NCBI GenBank assembly: GCA_963920665.1
Contig: OY987269.1
Span: 18,230,501 to 18,294,500 of the forward strand
Direction of reading: 5' to 3'
From: Straminergon stramineum
Lineage: Eukaryota; Streptophyta; Bryopsida; Hypnales; Calliergonaceae
DNA length: 64,000 bases
Shown here in pieces: positions 11,958-25,330 of this stretch (its first letter is position 1; each line of letters opens with the position of its first letter). A program made the position numbers and the translations under genes. The notes under the pieces were generated by a model. The model searched no databases and had not been told where the DNA came from. It was given only the letters and a program-made list of their open reading frames with translations.

Positions 11958-14900
11958 AATTCCATGTATGCAACAGTGGAACCATTATTTGTTTGAATAA
12001 GCAATCTCACAAATAAAACATTATACTTCAAGTTAAACAAGACTAGAAATTAAGAAAATCAATAGTCATTCTACAAACAATCATCAACATCAATTTTCAC
12101 TTCATATGCAACATATTTGTATGTGACCTAGCTCTCCAAGATAGCACCTATGCCTACTCATAAGCTACATCTCATATGAAGGCAAAACATATACCCATAG
12201 TACCATACATTTTTTACATTCACTTAATACTTTCACTAGAGTTCTAGGTGCAACAACCACATGAGATTTTGGATTGATTTGACCACCATTGCATTATAGA
12301 CCCAACAACATTAGCAATCAAATTTGGTTCTACTTCAATCCTACTACAATAATCATTACCATCTTCAAAAACCTCATAACCTCAACCTCCTTGGTAGAGT
12401 ACCCTCCAAGAAGTTTTGCAACCCCACTATGAAGTCTTTAATTTTTTTCCTTTTTAACTCCATTTTAAGAATACTCTATCAAAACTCTCCTATTAAGTCA
12501 ATTGTTTTATGGAACCTTAACCAACATATGAAATTTCAATGTCAAAAAATAGGAACTCCATTTTTGGTGAATTATTTTATTTGTTTTTCATATCTTTACA
12601 TAATAATGAATTGAAAAATATATGTGATGTTTTAAAAAAAAATTGATTGCACATGTATTTAGGAAATATCATTGTTCACAACTTTTATGTTACAAAGACT
12701 CTCACTACATAGGTAAAATTTACTTCTATGTGATTTTGCATTTTTCTTTCATAAAGGTTTAAGGCAAACGGAAACAAGCTCATGTAAAGAAAAATGTTGT
12801 TACATAGGGTATCATTAGAAAGCTCTAGTACTATAGAAGTTTGTTATAACATTGTTCATTAGCAAGTACTTTGCATCAAAGTGGTAAATTTACTACCATC
12901 ATATATTACCACCTTAAGCTACCATCACAACTTCCATTCGGTTTGGCATTGTAGAAATTAACTTTTTGATACTTTCTTGAGGTATATCCTCCCAAGCCCA
13001 ACTTGACCAAATCACAAAGAAAATCAACAATGTTGCGTTAATTATTGTCCCAATCAAGATGTCCTAATCAACAAAAATGATCAACATATATTAGTTCATT
13101 TTCATGTTGGTTCAAACACTGTTTTTTCTTGTACTAATGACATACACAGTATTCTAGACAAACATCAATCTTTTCTCACAAAACTTCTAAGCTATGTCTA
13201 CAAGCAACAATCACTAGAAGCATGAATGCAATAATGTTGATCCTCTCAACTCCAAAACTAGTTGATATCTACTACCTATAATCTCCTACAATGAAATTAT
13301 CAAGTCTAGCATTGTACCTTTGAACTCAGCTTAGTGTTTTCAAATCAACCACCTCTCACAATAAGAGATATTTCTAAAAAGTGAAAATAGTTACAACAAG
13401 GTATATGACTCACCTTGTCCAAGGCAAAAAACCTCAATCAAATATCTAAATTTACCTACCAAGAGTATGTTCTGTAATCAAACTACTTGGTAGAGAATTA
13501 GAGGTGGAGTTGTAAGACTTATGGAGGGTTCTATACATAACATATCATTCACGTTTGAAGTTATGATTACTTGAGAGTAGTGTAAATTCCGCACTACAAA
13601 AGAGAGAATATAGTAATTGTCCAAAAAATATGTGAAAGTCATAGAATTCCACCAACCCAACAAAATTAGAGTAGGGTCTTGAACATGCTATTCTTAGTGA
13701 AGACCAATTTTCTGAAAGAATCAAAGGGCTTTTTTTCTCAATGTCCAATTGTACAAGATGACTTCTCTGTCATATGAGTTAGTTGCTAAAAGATAAGAGC
13801 ATGGTGACACCATGGTGGGTCTAGTGGGCATTGGGTTCATTTGAAGGAAGCTTTATGTTGTTGACAAAATTGGATGAATGACCTACCTAGGGAGATTACT
13901 CTTGAGTTTTAGAAAACTATATGAGTTAAAAGATAGGGTCCATTTAATTCCACATATTAATATATATATATATATATATATAAGGCTACATTAAAACATT
14001 ATGTAGTAGGAATCTTTATTAATAAGTTAGCTTTAACAAATAGAGACTGTGCAAATTTTTCATCTATATTAAAAGATGGTTGACTAAAATTGTGCTCATC
14101 GTATGTGTATATCAAAAAAATTAAGTATAAATGTAAGAAATTGACCACAAATGGCAAAAATTGTCACATTGCACAAATAGAGAGGTTTACCTTTGTGTAT
14201 TTAATGACTTAGAAATATGAAAAAAGAGTTTATAGACCATTTCACTTCAATCTTGAAAGTTGTATGTGTTAAACACACGCATATTAGATGGGATGTTCAC
14301 AGGATAGTTTCAATGGAGATTTTGAAGTGTTCAAAGGTAAATTTGTTATTAAGAACCGCTACTAAGTCAATGGCACTTGAATTAAAGTGATTGTTATTGA
14401 TTTCATGGTGTATCCCCTATATATATATGCAATAGAGGGCAGGAAAAATTTGTAAAGAAAGGTAGAAATGGAAAAAATTTTGACACTTAACTTTTGCATG
14501 TAAGATAGCCCTACTTCAAAAACTAAATGAAAGAATTTACAAAAAAAAATAGGATATTGGAAATACACCCTCATAACTTTTTATGTGAAAATATGGTCAC
14601 CTTAAATGCAATAATGAAGGTAAATAGCCCCACATCAAGTACCCTCTTAACTTAGGTGTATATCTTAAATTACAAGGAGTAATAAACTCCCTAAGGTGAT
14701 TTACAGTTGCTAGCATGCCTTGTTGTTCCATGGTTCAACAGATGGTATACAAGTAATGTGGGAATTGTTGCTTCTTCAAGATCTATCATTTTCTCATCAC
14801 TCCATCTAGCTCCTTCCAAGAACATCTTGTAGCTATAGCATCCATCTTTTGGTTTTACAATATAATATCCTTTCTTTGACATAATTTGATATTGGAATAT

Positions 14901-15989
14901 CACTATGTTTATTAGTATCTCGGACTTGTGGGCATAATTTTGGAGAATCTCTATTGCATTCAAAGTCTTGACATTAATGGAATGTAAGATAATTACACCT
15001 AATTTCTACATTCTAAGCCTTGAGCATAGTTATTATTATTAGAAAGGTAAAAAATATTCTTGTAAGAATTCCAATACACCCAAGATATTTGGGTATCATA
15101 CGTAAAAGTCATTGGTGTTCAAAATTTTATTGGTAGAAATCTAAAACAAACATTGGCTTTCAATTGGTGTTGAGGTGATGTATGCTTAAAATCAATTTGG
15201 ACTATTCATTGAGCAAAACTTTGGAATGTTGCATTTTGGTGGGGTTTTCTTTAGAGGATAAGAATTTTCTTCAACATCTTCATGAAATCGTCTAGAAACT
15301 ACAATAAGACACAATTTATTTTGAGGTTTCAAAGTATAAATCTATTAGAAAGGCATGAGTGGAGTAGAACCCATTTGTTGATCCAAAACTTAGAATGTGC
15401 CCCATGATTGTAGCATTTTCAAGAGGTTTAAAAAAGCCTAGCTTGAAAGTAATTCATTATTGACATCATTGTTGATTATGAGATTGATGCCTACATAACT
15501 AGTATTTTGGCCAATACAATATAAAATAGTGGTAAGAAGAACCATGGTCAAAATTGTTTGTGGTTCTTTTAACTACAATCTTGTACATGATGCAATGACT
15601 GCAGTTGACTTCTTTGTTGATTTCCAACTACAATTTTTGGAATTTTCGAGAGTGTAATATGTCATTGAGAAAGGTCTTGAAAACACCTATTTGGTAGATT
15701 TTTGGAATTTTAGGGCGTATAATACACCGTTGTTGGGTAGAGAGGGTTTGCCTTGGGAAAAAGTTGGGTTTCTAGCTACAACTAGAATTGCCCATAATAT
15801 GAAGGATTTCATGATGAAGTGAAAAATAAACCCCACAAAATACCTCAAGTCATATTCATACTTGAATAAACCTTATATAGTGTTTGAAGGTCAAATAAAA
15901 TACCATAAAATTGTATAGAGTTAAGTATGAACTTCAAAAGTACTTTGAAGAAGTATTCAATACTAAATTGAGGGTAAAATCTGCTTCAA

Positions 15990-16560
15990 AGCTCCAAATG
16001 AAGAGTGTGATAGCTCTTTGGAAAGCTAACACAAAAATTTATAACTTTTCTAAATTTCAAATTAAATTTTTTTATTGTATGCCTTTCATAACTGATCAAA
16101 GTTTCCTCTTTTCAATTCAAAGGCAGCTCCTCACTACTCTACTTCTAAGTCCGTATTTTTCTCTCTATAATTTCAAATTGAGAGTATAAAGGCCTCTTGG
16201 AAAGCTAACACAAATTTCTTCAAACTCTCCAAATTTCAATTCAAAAGATGACATTTTTGACTTTTATAGCCAGTCAAAATTATCTCTTTTCAACTCAAAA
16301 GTAATTCATCACTACTTCACTTACAAATAGATAACTTTTGCTTTCCAACTCCAAACTAAAATAATATTAGTTCTATGGAAATTTAATAATTCAACAGATA
16401 GTCATACCAAATTTCAAATGAAAATACTTTCTCACCAAAAACTTGTGAGCACTCAAAAATTGTGCCTTCAAAGTTTAAGACAATAAATTCTCTCACACTC
16501 CACCAAGCATAACTTTCTCATGTAAACTCCAAATGAAGTGAGTGATAGATTTTTGGAATT
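15990..16560. repeat. Degenerate tandem repeat, period about 180 bp
   Basis: The phrase around 'tggaaagctaacacaaa' recurs at about 16,018 and 16,197, and a weaker version occurs near 16,373. Each is followed by an 'aaatttcaa.tcaaa' block and by 'cctcttttcaa.tcaaaag'. The units are strongly diverged. This style of repeat is common inside plant LTRs, so it is probably a retrotransposon fragment. Confidence 0.45.
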
Positions 16561-17503
16561 AAAAATAAAATAAAAACATACTCGCAAATTTTCATTACAA
16601 AATTCACAAAACAAAACATGAGATGTCTCTCCAACCTCAACTCTCTTTAACAAACTATGACATGGAAGAAGAAAGGTCTTAACTTCATCATCCATCCCAT
16701 CCACCTAAGTAAATGGATTTCAAACCTGAAAATGTTACACATACCACATTTTATCCATTGGCCATCTCTTAATTCCTCATAATTCTATCCATATTCCATG
16801 TGGACTTCTCATTTTTTTTAAATGGAAAGAAAGGTAAAATTAGCTTTACCTTTTGCTTTAATAACTTTAAATACACGATCTTGAGTTTTTAAATATCTCT
16901 AAATATCAAAATAAAAGAATTAGGATCAATTAGTTGTATAACAGAGGTAAAAAAAATAGAGTTTCAAGAAAGTGTCACTCATTTTGTTTTTTGAGATTAT
17001 ATTTAAAAAAAAATACTTTGAATTGACTTGCCAATATATTTTACATAATGTATGCATTTACAATGTGACACCTTTGAATTTAAGATCTTATAGTTTTCCA
17101 AATATACTCTAGTTCTTCATTTCAAAGATTATGTTAACCATCCTATCATCCCTTGCGTCGTAAATCCATGCCCACTTGCGAATCTACGAATTTCGCTCCA
17201 CATGTACCGAGGGGAGTGGATCCTGCAATCTACGCCTTATAGGCTTATCAAATCAAGGACCTCATTCACACCTCCCCTGCACCACTTCTTCTCCTCTCTG
17301 CATGTCCGTGGTGCTTGCTTTGCCTCGTTGCTCTAGCACCAGCAGCTATTCTTTGCTCGCCATTTACTTCAGTATCGTCGAGAATCTTCCGTCCACACGT
17401 CGCCCTTCTTTGCGAATTCCTCTTTCACCACCGCAATCGGCAGCTTTGGTTTTAGTCCGTTGAGTATGTGGAGTGGGAAACTAGTCTAAGTTAGAACTTG
17501 GCG

Positions 17504-20500
17504 ATGGCGGCCTTGTCGTCCGCCTGCGCTCTGCTCCCCTTGATGGGCCGAGCAGGTGTCGTGCCGCTAGCACATGATGGGAATGCTACTTGCAGTACTG
17601 GCGGTGTGGAGTGTGGAGTGCGGGCGAGGAAGGGTAGCGGGCGAAAGATGGCGTCTCTGCGGTGCGTTTCGTCACGTTTCTTGTGTGGAATTCAAGGTTT
17701 TGGAGAGGTGTCGGAGAGGTTTTGTATTTCCTACTGTTGAAAAGGGGTTATGTGGTAGGGTTTCGGATAAGGGTTTTGCCACTGGAGAAATGCTTGTACT
17801 AAGCTAACCACAACTAAATGCGAAACTTGTAGCGTAGTTGGTGTAATTTGAATGGCCAGAGCTTTAATATTTTAACGCACCCAAGAGTGCATTACTTAGT
17901 TATCGAATGCAATTATTACCAGGGTTCAATGTTTAAGATGCCTAAAACCCACGTGAGTTCTAATCTTGATGTGTACATTCTCAAAGCTATATGTGTTCAT
18001 TGTGCAAGATTTACTAGTGTTTTCAATGTCTGATAGTAGAGATTTCGTTCTCTGCTTGATAGTTCTGGTTTGGTGGAAGGGCTAATGGAGATTGGATTCC
18101 TATGTACTTATTGTACAAGATTTTACAGTGTTATCGATGTGGTTGTGGGATTGAAGATTTCATTTCCTACTTGATGGTTCCGGTTAGGCGGAATGGCTTA
18201 TGAAGATTGGATTCTTTCTGTGCAGGATGAAGCTGCGATTGTTAGCTTGCCCTACCACGAGGTTGGTGCACAAACAATCTCTGAATGTCGGTGCAGTTTT
18301 GGTCACAGAGAGCTGGCTGGGCAGCGAGGAAAGCATTTCGAATGTGGAGGAAGCGATTGTGGAGGAGAACGTGGAGTTCCTTTCGAAATTCCACTTGATG
18401 CAGGACAGGTTGAGCGATATGGAGCATTCCTTCCGGGCCGGTTACGATGCATTGTCTACGTTGCTGGAAGCCGAGCAGGGTTATGTTGAGCAGCTAGAAT
18501 TGCTCCTGGGAGGTGTATCCTCTCTCGTAAGGGAGGCTGATGGTAATACTTCTACTACTGAAGTGCGGGAGGATGCAGGTACTAATTTTGAACAAAAGCA
18601 ATATCCAAGGCTGGGCTTTTGAGGAATGCTGAATGGTCTTGCGTTTTAATGAGCCTTGTCCATCATTGGCTAAACCGAACTAGGGTAGGCATGCCTTTGA
18701 CCACACACGTCCCCTTCTTTGCGCACTAACAACACATCAACTACTATATTTGGTTGCTAGAAATTTTGTAATAAAGTTGGTTCCCTTCTTGTGAACTCCA
18801 CACATATTCATCGAATGTAAAATTGCAAGAAGCTTTTTATGTGGTCAAATTTTACTCTCGAAGCAAATGAGAACTAGGCCAGTGAGAACAATTATGTGCA
18901 GTGGACGGGTGGTGCATGTGCGGTGTAGGGGAAGCCCTTGTTTTCAATGAAGTATTGAATGTTCGTTACGAAATGGTTTCAAATTAATTTGGACTTTGCT
19001 AAATCATTTGGAATCTGGGGTGTGCGGTCAAGGGCATATCTGCTATAGCTGGTGCTTGAGACGGTCTGCCATGTTCGAATGCTCAATTTTGGCATATAAT
19101 GTAACATGATAAAGATTTGGGTTTAGTCATTACACTAAATAAATACATAGAAAAGTGTGAAGCTGATTAAAACATGTCAGGTTTGTAGATTCCATGAACG
19201 CGGGGATTGCAGCCGACGGATTGCCTTGTGTCAACATTACAGTCAGATCGAAGCGCAAAGGAGAGAGGGTGAGGAGGCGGGAGCGAGCCTTGGTAAAGGT
19301 GGAGAAGGTTACCACTGCCCTTGTTGCTGCACCTGCTGCGTCGAAGCCGAAGAAGCTCCAGATTTCGCAGGATCTTTCGGACCCTGTCCGTGCTTATCTG
19401 CGAGACATCGGGAAAACCAAGTTGCTAACAATACTAGAAGAAGTTGTTTTATCTCGAAAGATTCAGGTGAGAACTCTCTTTCCATTTTTTGGATGATATA
19501 TGACTAGAGTATTGCATGTCTTACAAAGTTTGGCGATATTAACTTATCGACGACCGAGATTTCAGTGTTTGTACGTGAACAGTGAAGAACAGCGCAGGTG
19601 TTGGTCATAAATAAAGAGAGATTGAACAATATTTAGTACCCATATGACCCCCGCAAAAGGTCGAAGTACGAAGAAGGCCGAATTTGGGCCTCTTGTTCCT
19701 TGAGGGGTTAAGCTACATGATGAGATGCTTGGAGAGGTTGAGGCATTATGTATGTAGTGTGCTGAGGCAACTTGGACCTGGGAATGGGATGATCTTAGAC
19801 TGACCTCCTTCTGTCACGCAGGATCTTCTGAAACTGGAGAGAGTGAAAGCTGATCTTAAGCGAGAGGCAGGAAGGGAACCCACTATTAGTGAGTGGTGTC
19901 GAGCGGTGGGAATGCAGCAGAATGCTTTTGAATTGCGAGTTGAAGAGGGTCGATCATCGAAGGAGAAGATGGTGAAGTCAAATTTGCGGTTGGTTGTCTC
20001 CATAGCCAAAAACTACCAGGGTCGAGGGATGACTTTCCAAGACTTAATTCAGGTCTGATACCGAATATATATATGTTCGTCTCAACCATGTATTCTTCTA
20101 CTTTTGGTCGACTTTCCAGTATAATATAAACGCATGTATTGTTTGAAACATGTTTTATTCTATGACATCAATCGAAACCTGCAAGTGAATTCCTTGACAT
20201 GAGTGGATGTTTATCCTGAATTGGCGTTTATATGCTTTGCTTCTTTGGATCAGGAAGGAAGCTTGGGCTTGATAAGGGGAGCTGAGAAATTCGATCCTGA
20301 TAAGGGTTTTAAGTTTAGTACTTATGCATATTGGTGGATTAGGCAGGCCATCACACGATCCATTGCGGATCAATCCAGGATTATTCGTTTACCAGTGAGT
20401 TTCTCTTTGACTCGTTATATGCTCCTAGTATTGAACTCATTTAGTAGAACAATGTTAAAGTTACGATATCTCAGTGCGGAAGTATTATTGTTTTTACGTG

Positions 20501-21498
20501 GAATTTTCAACTCAAAAGATCACCTCAGTTCGATAAAAATCAAAGTTCTGTTGTGGTTCCATGTCAAGAGCGTGTTCATCCATCTCTATCGAACACTTTG
20601 ATATGCTACTGGTATATGGCCATGAAATCTTTTACCTAGTCTCCTGGTTTTATTTTCAGGTTCATGTACATGAAGTCATTTCACGTATCAACAAGGCTAA
20701 GGGGGCATTGGTTATGGAGCATGGGCGGAAACCTCTGGATGAAGAAGTGTCTGAGCTGGTTGGTCTAAGTGTGGAAAAGTTGCAAATAATAGTGAAAGCA
20801 GCTAGGGCCCCAACTTCGATGGAGCGGACCATAGGCGAAGAGGGAACCACCATGGTTGGGGTATGGTTTAAAACTTCTTAAACTCTCTAAGGACTGAATT
20901 CGGCCTCATGTTCTGTTAGCATTTATATGGAGCTTTCTTTTGTCCAATTTTCTTTATTTGCCGACCAACACTTGCAATGTTCTTCTCCTGATTCTGGCGA
21001 TGCAAAATTTGGCCTCATCCGAATTACATTTTTCATATTATGATTGATCTAATTGGTCATTCAAAACCATGAGTTCAGGGTTTTTGATCACTGTCAAGGA
21101 TTATACCTTGCTGGGGTACAAAATGTTGGAATTCTTTTGCCTTATCCTGGTTCATGTAAGCTGCTGGTTTGACTGCGTTATCTGATTCAAAGTCCTCGTC
21201 TTCACAGGAGTTGGTTGCAGACAAAGGCGTCCAGTCACCTGAGGATGGCTTTGTGAAGCAGTTGCTGAAACAGGATGTAGAGCGAGTGTTACGCACACTC
21301 AGTCCACGAGAGAGGGATGTTCTTCGAATGCGGTTTGGATTTGACGATGGACAATCCAGGACTTTAGAAGAAATAGGCCTAATTTTCAAAGTAACTCGAG
21401 AAAGGATAAGACAAATTGAGGCTATAGCCATGCGCAAGCTCAGGCAGCCCGGTCGGAATAGCATTTTACTGGAGTATCTAGATGTGAAAGGCATCTGA
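17504..21498 (+). CDS. SIG: Plastid RNA polymerase sigma factor (sigma-70 type)
   Basis: Nuclear-encoded sigma factors direct the bacterial-type plastid RNA polymerase (PEP) to chloroplast promoters. Seven exons were read: 17504-17661, 18226-18578, 19189-19466, 19822-20052, 20254-20394, 20660-20860 and 21208-21498, giving about 550 aa. The second exon could instead end at 18542, which has the same phase. Residues 1-55 are rich in Ala, Ser and Arg, like a transit peptide. Region 1.2 ([11 protein letters not shown]) lies near 232-263. Regions 2.1-2.4 run from NLRLVV (about 317) through [13 protein letters not shown] to about 387. Region 3 is about 388-454. Region 4.2, with its helix-turn-helix (TLEEIG, then RERIRQIE), is near 507-535. 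All core polymerase- and -10-binding motifs look intact. The ATG at 17504 was chosen because the frame upstream reads only a TTG. The SIG1-SIG6 subtype was not assigned. A strong inverted repeat starts 259 bp after the stop. Confidence 0.92.
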
Positions 21499-21756
21499 TT
21501 CAGTGGTGCTGAATGAAAGTATATACATCAACGAAAACAGTTTCAACTGAATTCTTCAATTCGGGTTAGGTGGTTATATATGTTAAATTGACGCTCTGTT
21601 GAAGCTGTCTCCCATAAATTTCTTCTTACAACTGGGAGAAGAAAATTCTCCTTTCACCTAAGACATGACACAGAACCTCTGTCTCATATTCGTATCTCTG
21701 ATGAGGTTTCCTCACATGAACTTGACGTGACTTCTGGTGATTTGCATTGCTCTTGT

Positions 21757-21966
21757 AAGGGAGGAGCACCCAATGGCATCCTTGTACCCAATGGTGTCCT
21801 TTTGTAGGTCATGAATTCATTCTAGAACATAAATGTAGGTGTATTGTAGATAGCTTATCGTTTTAGGTCTCTACTGGCTACCAACATTTATAGCTTGAAT
21901 AAATGATTATGCTTCGTAGAATCAGATGCCATTGGGTACAGGGATGCCATTTGGTGCTCCTCCCTT
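21757..21966 (+). repeat. Near-perfect inverted repeat, candidate hairpin RNA downstream of SIG
   Basis: The arms 21757-21798 and 21925-21966 are each 42 nt. Read as RNA from the + strand, 41 of 42 positions pair: 38 Watson-Crick, three G-U wobbles and one C-U mismatch. The loop is 126 nt. The arm begins AAGGGAGGAGCACC and contains two CCCAATGG copies. It could lie in the SIG 3' UTR, be an independent small-RNA precursor or be a MITE. I recognise no known miRNA family in it. No flanking target duplication was found. Confidence 0.6.
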
Positions 21967-21969
21967 AGT

Positions 21970-24900
21970 GCTTCACTTGTAGTGTTGCATAGGTCAACCT
22001 TTGCCCATGAACTTGAACTTCAAAAGGTTTTGTATTCGTTATTTTTGAGAGATTTTCTTTAATTTTTATTTTTCATAGAGGAAATCATGTGCCTTCTATA
22101 AGTCATAATATGTTTAGACTTTATTGTGAGAATTTAGAATTATTCTGAATTTTTGAAGAAAAAGTAAATGGAAATTCACATCATATACAATCTTTAGCCC
22201 AAAGGATCCAAATTTTCTTTTGTTGGTGTATGTAATAGTGTAGAAGATCATGTTATAATTCAAATTTCTTTGTCTTCTATGATTAGGAAATTAATAGATT
22301 GTGGTTATATGTCCAAAGTTCAACTTTATATTCTTATTTTATTTGTTTTTAATAAATATTTCAAGTTGCACTAGAAACTAGATGTGATGAACTTTGTTCA
22401 TTAATTAGGCTCAAATTCAAAAAACATAAATTTATGTATAAATTCAAGTCAAAAGCAATGAACTTGAAGTGGCCAAAATTATACAAGGTGATCAGTGAAA
22501 AGTCAACAATAATACCTTAGGGAATTTCCAAAATCAATAGTGAAAATGTGTTCAAGAAACTGTTAAGAAATTGGGATGAAAAACTCTTTTTCAATCTTCT
22601 CCATCCTCTATCCAAAAGTCATTGAAAGAATACAAATTGGTCTTGGTGTCATTTCAATGTTAATGATGTTATGACAATGGCCTTATCTTCATTCACACAC
22701 TTCACTTTGTCTCATCATTTCTTTAATGACATTTTAGAATACCCAACTCACATGAAATAGTTGCAACGGATTTTGAAGATGACATGAATGAAGAGTCTCT
22801 TCGTTTAAAAAGATATCCAAAGGATACACTGTAGCCTTGGTTTCATAAATGAAGAATTTATTTATTTTAAGTACCACATGAAGTCTTGAAGGTCTTCTAA
22901 TTGAAACCAAACTACATACATTTAGGAAAATGTACACATTTGCTAGATAATTAGTGATTATAGTACACTTGTTATTCGAGGGGTCACTAAGTTCTGAAAC
23001 TGCAATAATTTTCAATGTCCAAGCTCCATTTGGTTACTATAACAATATGGAATTTCTTGTTTTTTTAATTTTTTTACAAGTAAAATCACATACTGTTTAT
23101 AAGGGTAGATTTTAATGTCAAGTCAAATTCAGAAATCAATTTTCAAGTTTTCCAAAATCAAAATTGCTTTTGCTACCTAACATGAGTAGGGAAGAACTAC
23201 ATTTTAGAAATACTGTAGTTTTGTCTTGTTGTCAAACTAAAAGCAACTGAAAAGTTCTTGTTCAATGTTAAAATTACTTTTCTAGACATTGAAAAGTTGC
23301 CTCTTCCACTTTTTTTTTTTTTTTGAAACAAATGGAAACCCATTGTATTAAGAACCCCAAAGATGGACAACCAAGCCAGAGGCTGGACAAATGAAGCCTC
23401 TTCCACTTTTCATAGGCCCAACTCTCCTTAAAAGTTTGATGACCAACAATTCTCATTCTCCTCTTGCTAACATAGCATACTTCTATGTAAAATTCTAGTA
23501 AATCATTTGTCTTTTCTACCCAATTTGACTAGAATTTTCCAATTTTATAATTCCAAGAAGTGAATGTGAGGAAAATTTAGATAAAGTACAAATTATAATT
23601 GAAAAATTTGAAAAATTCACCATAGATGTATATGATAGTGTAGATTGTATTTCTATATCATTTTATATTTAGAAATTCAATAGGCCATGTTTAGATCACC
23701 AAACTTCAAATTATAAGAAAACATTCAATCATTTGAGGATTTTTCAAAATTTTCTAATTGGAGTAGAAACTAAACTTAACAAACTTTCATTTCATAATTG
23801 GAATCAAATTTAAAAGAGATCAACAAAATGGTTCAAATTGAAATGAACAACACAAGCTAGAATTAGGCAATATATAATATGTTATAATCCTCTTTACCTT
23901 TATTTTTTAAAAAGGGCCTTATGTAATATGCAAAAATAGCTCAGATTGTTTAAATTTAGTATAACAACATGGCGTAGCCATTCAACAAAAGAGTAGATGA
24001 AAACCCTCATGGTTATTCTAAAGTTTGTATCATTCATCAAATAAATTGGTCACACTATTCTATCAATATTGGCCTTACCATCCTCTTTGATCCAAACTAT
24101 ATCTAATAGTTTGTTATAATAAAATAATAGTTAATAGAAAAACAACAATCTTTATTTCAATTCCAATCATAGAAAGTGAAAATTCACTTCAAAGTCATAG
24201 TGTTATTATACATTAAATTTGGTACACATCCAACATAACATTTTGCAGCAGATATTGCATATTTGCAAAAAATACATATTCGAATATTTGAACATTACTC
24301 AATGAACTCTTCATGCCTAATTCATACAACCACTTGCATTTCCCTTCTCACAAATATTACCCAATGTGAATAATTCACCTTAATTTGTTTTCTCTAACTT
24401 GCATGTTTATGACGCAATGTAAAGTCTTTTGAGTGGATAGTGAGGAAGGTTGTCCAAGGCAATTAAAATTGGATTCAATTTTAATTACATAGCCCCCCCT
24501 CCACCTTGTGGGGAAAAACAATACCCCCTGGATGAGAATTAATAGTAACCCCCTCACTCTTGTATTTTTCAAAATGAAGTCGTATGACAATCAATATGGG
24601 ATAATCCGTATTTGTTTCCATATCTGTTATTCATATCCGTATCCATATGGTATATGTACAATATCAGGATCAACAACAAGGGGATGTTTTTATTTTTTTT
24701 TAAAACGATCAATGACTACTATTTGGGGGAGGAGAGGGGGGGGGCTAATTAATTAAGCAAGAAGTGCTCTGTCTTTTCAATGGATAGTAAAGTCAGTTTC
24801 CAAGGCAATAACACTAAGATGTAGCGCGTTCACTAAATTTCACCTTGTTTTTAATGAGCTTGGCCCTTGTTGGCACCTGCCGTGTGATCTTGTCTCTCAC

Positions 24901-25000
24901 CTGACAGCCAGATGTTGATCTGGGTAAAGGATTACCTACCCAACAATAACACCTTATAACTACCCGACCCGTAACTACTTGTGGTTTCTCGCAATGTTTC
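21970..25000. other. AT-rich intergenic DNA, no gene seen
   Basis: No convincing coding region on either strand. At 23,311-23,410 a run of T is followed by 'gaaacaaatggaaacccatt', then about 70 bp. This looks like the reversed 3' tail of a LINE/SINE-type retroposon. C-rich and G-rich runs occur at 24,492-24,502 and 24,727-24,744. The rest is featureless. Confidence 0.5.
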
Positions 25001-25159
25001 ATTCATAGTGTTTCGGTGTAGTGGCCATGCCCATTATGCAGAGCCATGCATGTATAGTATCCAACGGACCATGCATAGAACATGGCCTTGTGTTTTGTGC
25101 TACCTCATGACGGCAACCTCATAATCTGTGTTGGATTAGTGTTCCACCATCATTTTCAA

Positions 25160-25330
25160 AGCAGTGGGTAGGGTTTTAGGCGGCGGCTAGGGTTTATACA
25201 ACTAGGGTTTAGGCGGTTTAGGGGTTTAGAAAATTTTGCTACTCTATATTGTTGCTATTGTTTTGTTTTGATTTTTTGTAGTTTAGGGTTTAGGTGGTTT
25301 TAGCGTTTAGGGTACGAGGTCCTAGTTTAG
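25160..25330 (+). repeat. Telomere-like TTTAGGG-related repeats at the left end of the MULE
   Basis: Variants of the plant telomere unit recur: 'tagggtttatac', 'agggtttaggcgg', 'aggggtttag' and 'agggtttaggtgg'. They are interspersed rather than tandem, so this is not a telomere. Similar motifs in promoters (teloboxes) are known, and here they sit just upstream of the transposase. Inverted counterparts occur at about 38,360 and 38,690. Confidence 0.5.

Larger units (their letters stand above)
11088..17503. other. AT-rich intergenic DNA between CBL and SIG
   Basis: The first few hundred bases are probably the CBL 3' UTR and terminator region. The remainder contains the 111-bp MITE-like element, a (TA)11 run at 13961-13982 and a degenerate tandem repeat around 15,990-16,560. 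Open frames are short and have no motifs. The last 300 bases before 17,504 turn GC-richer and are probably the SIG promoter and leader. Confidence 0.5.

Noticed and set aside
25160..25330. Interstitial telomere
   Set aside because: The TTTAGGG-like motifs are scattered and imperfect, not a tandem array.
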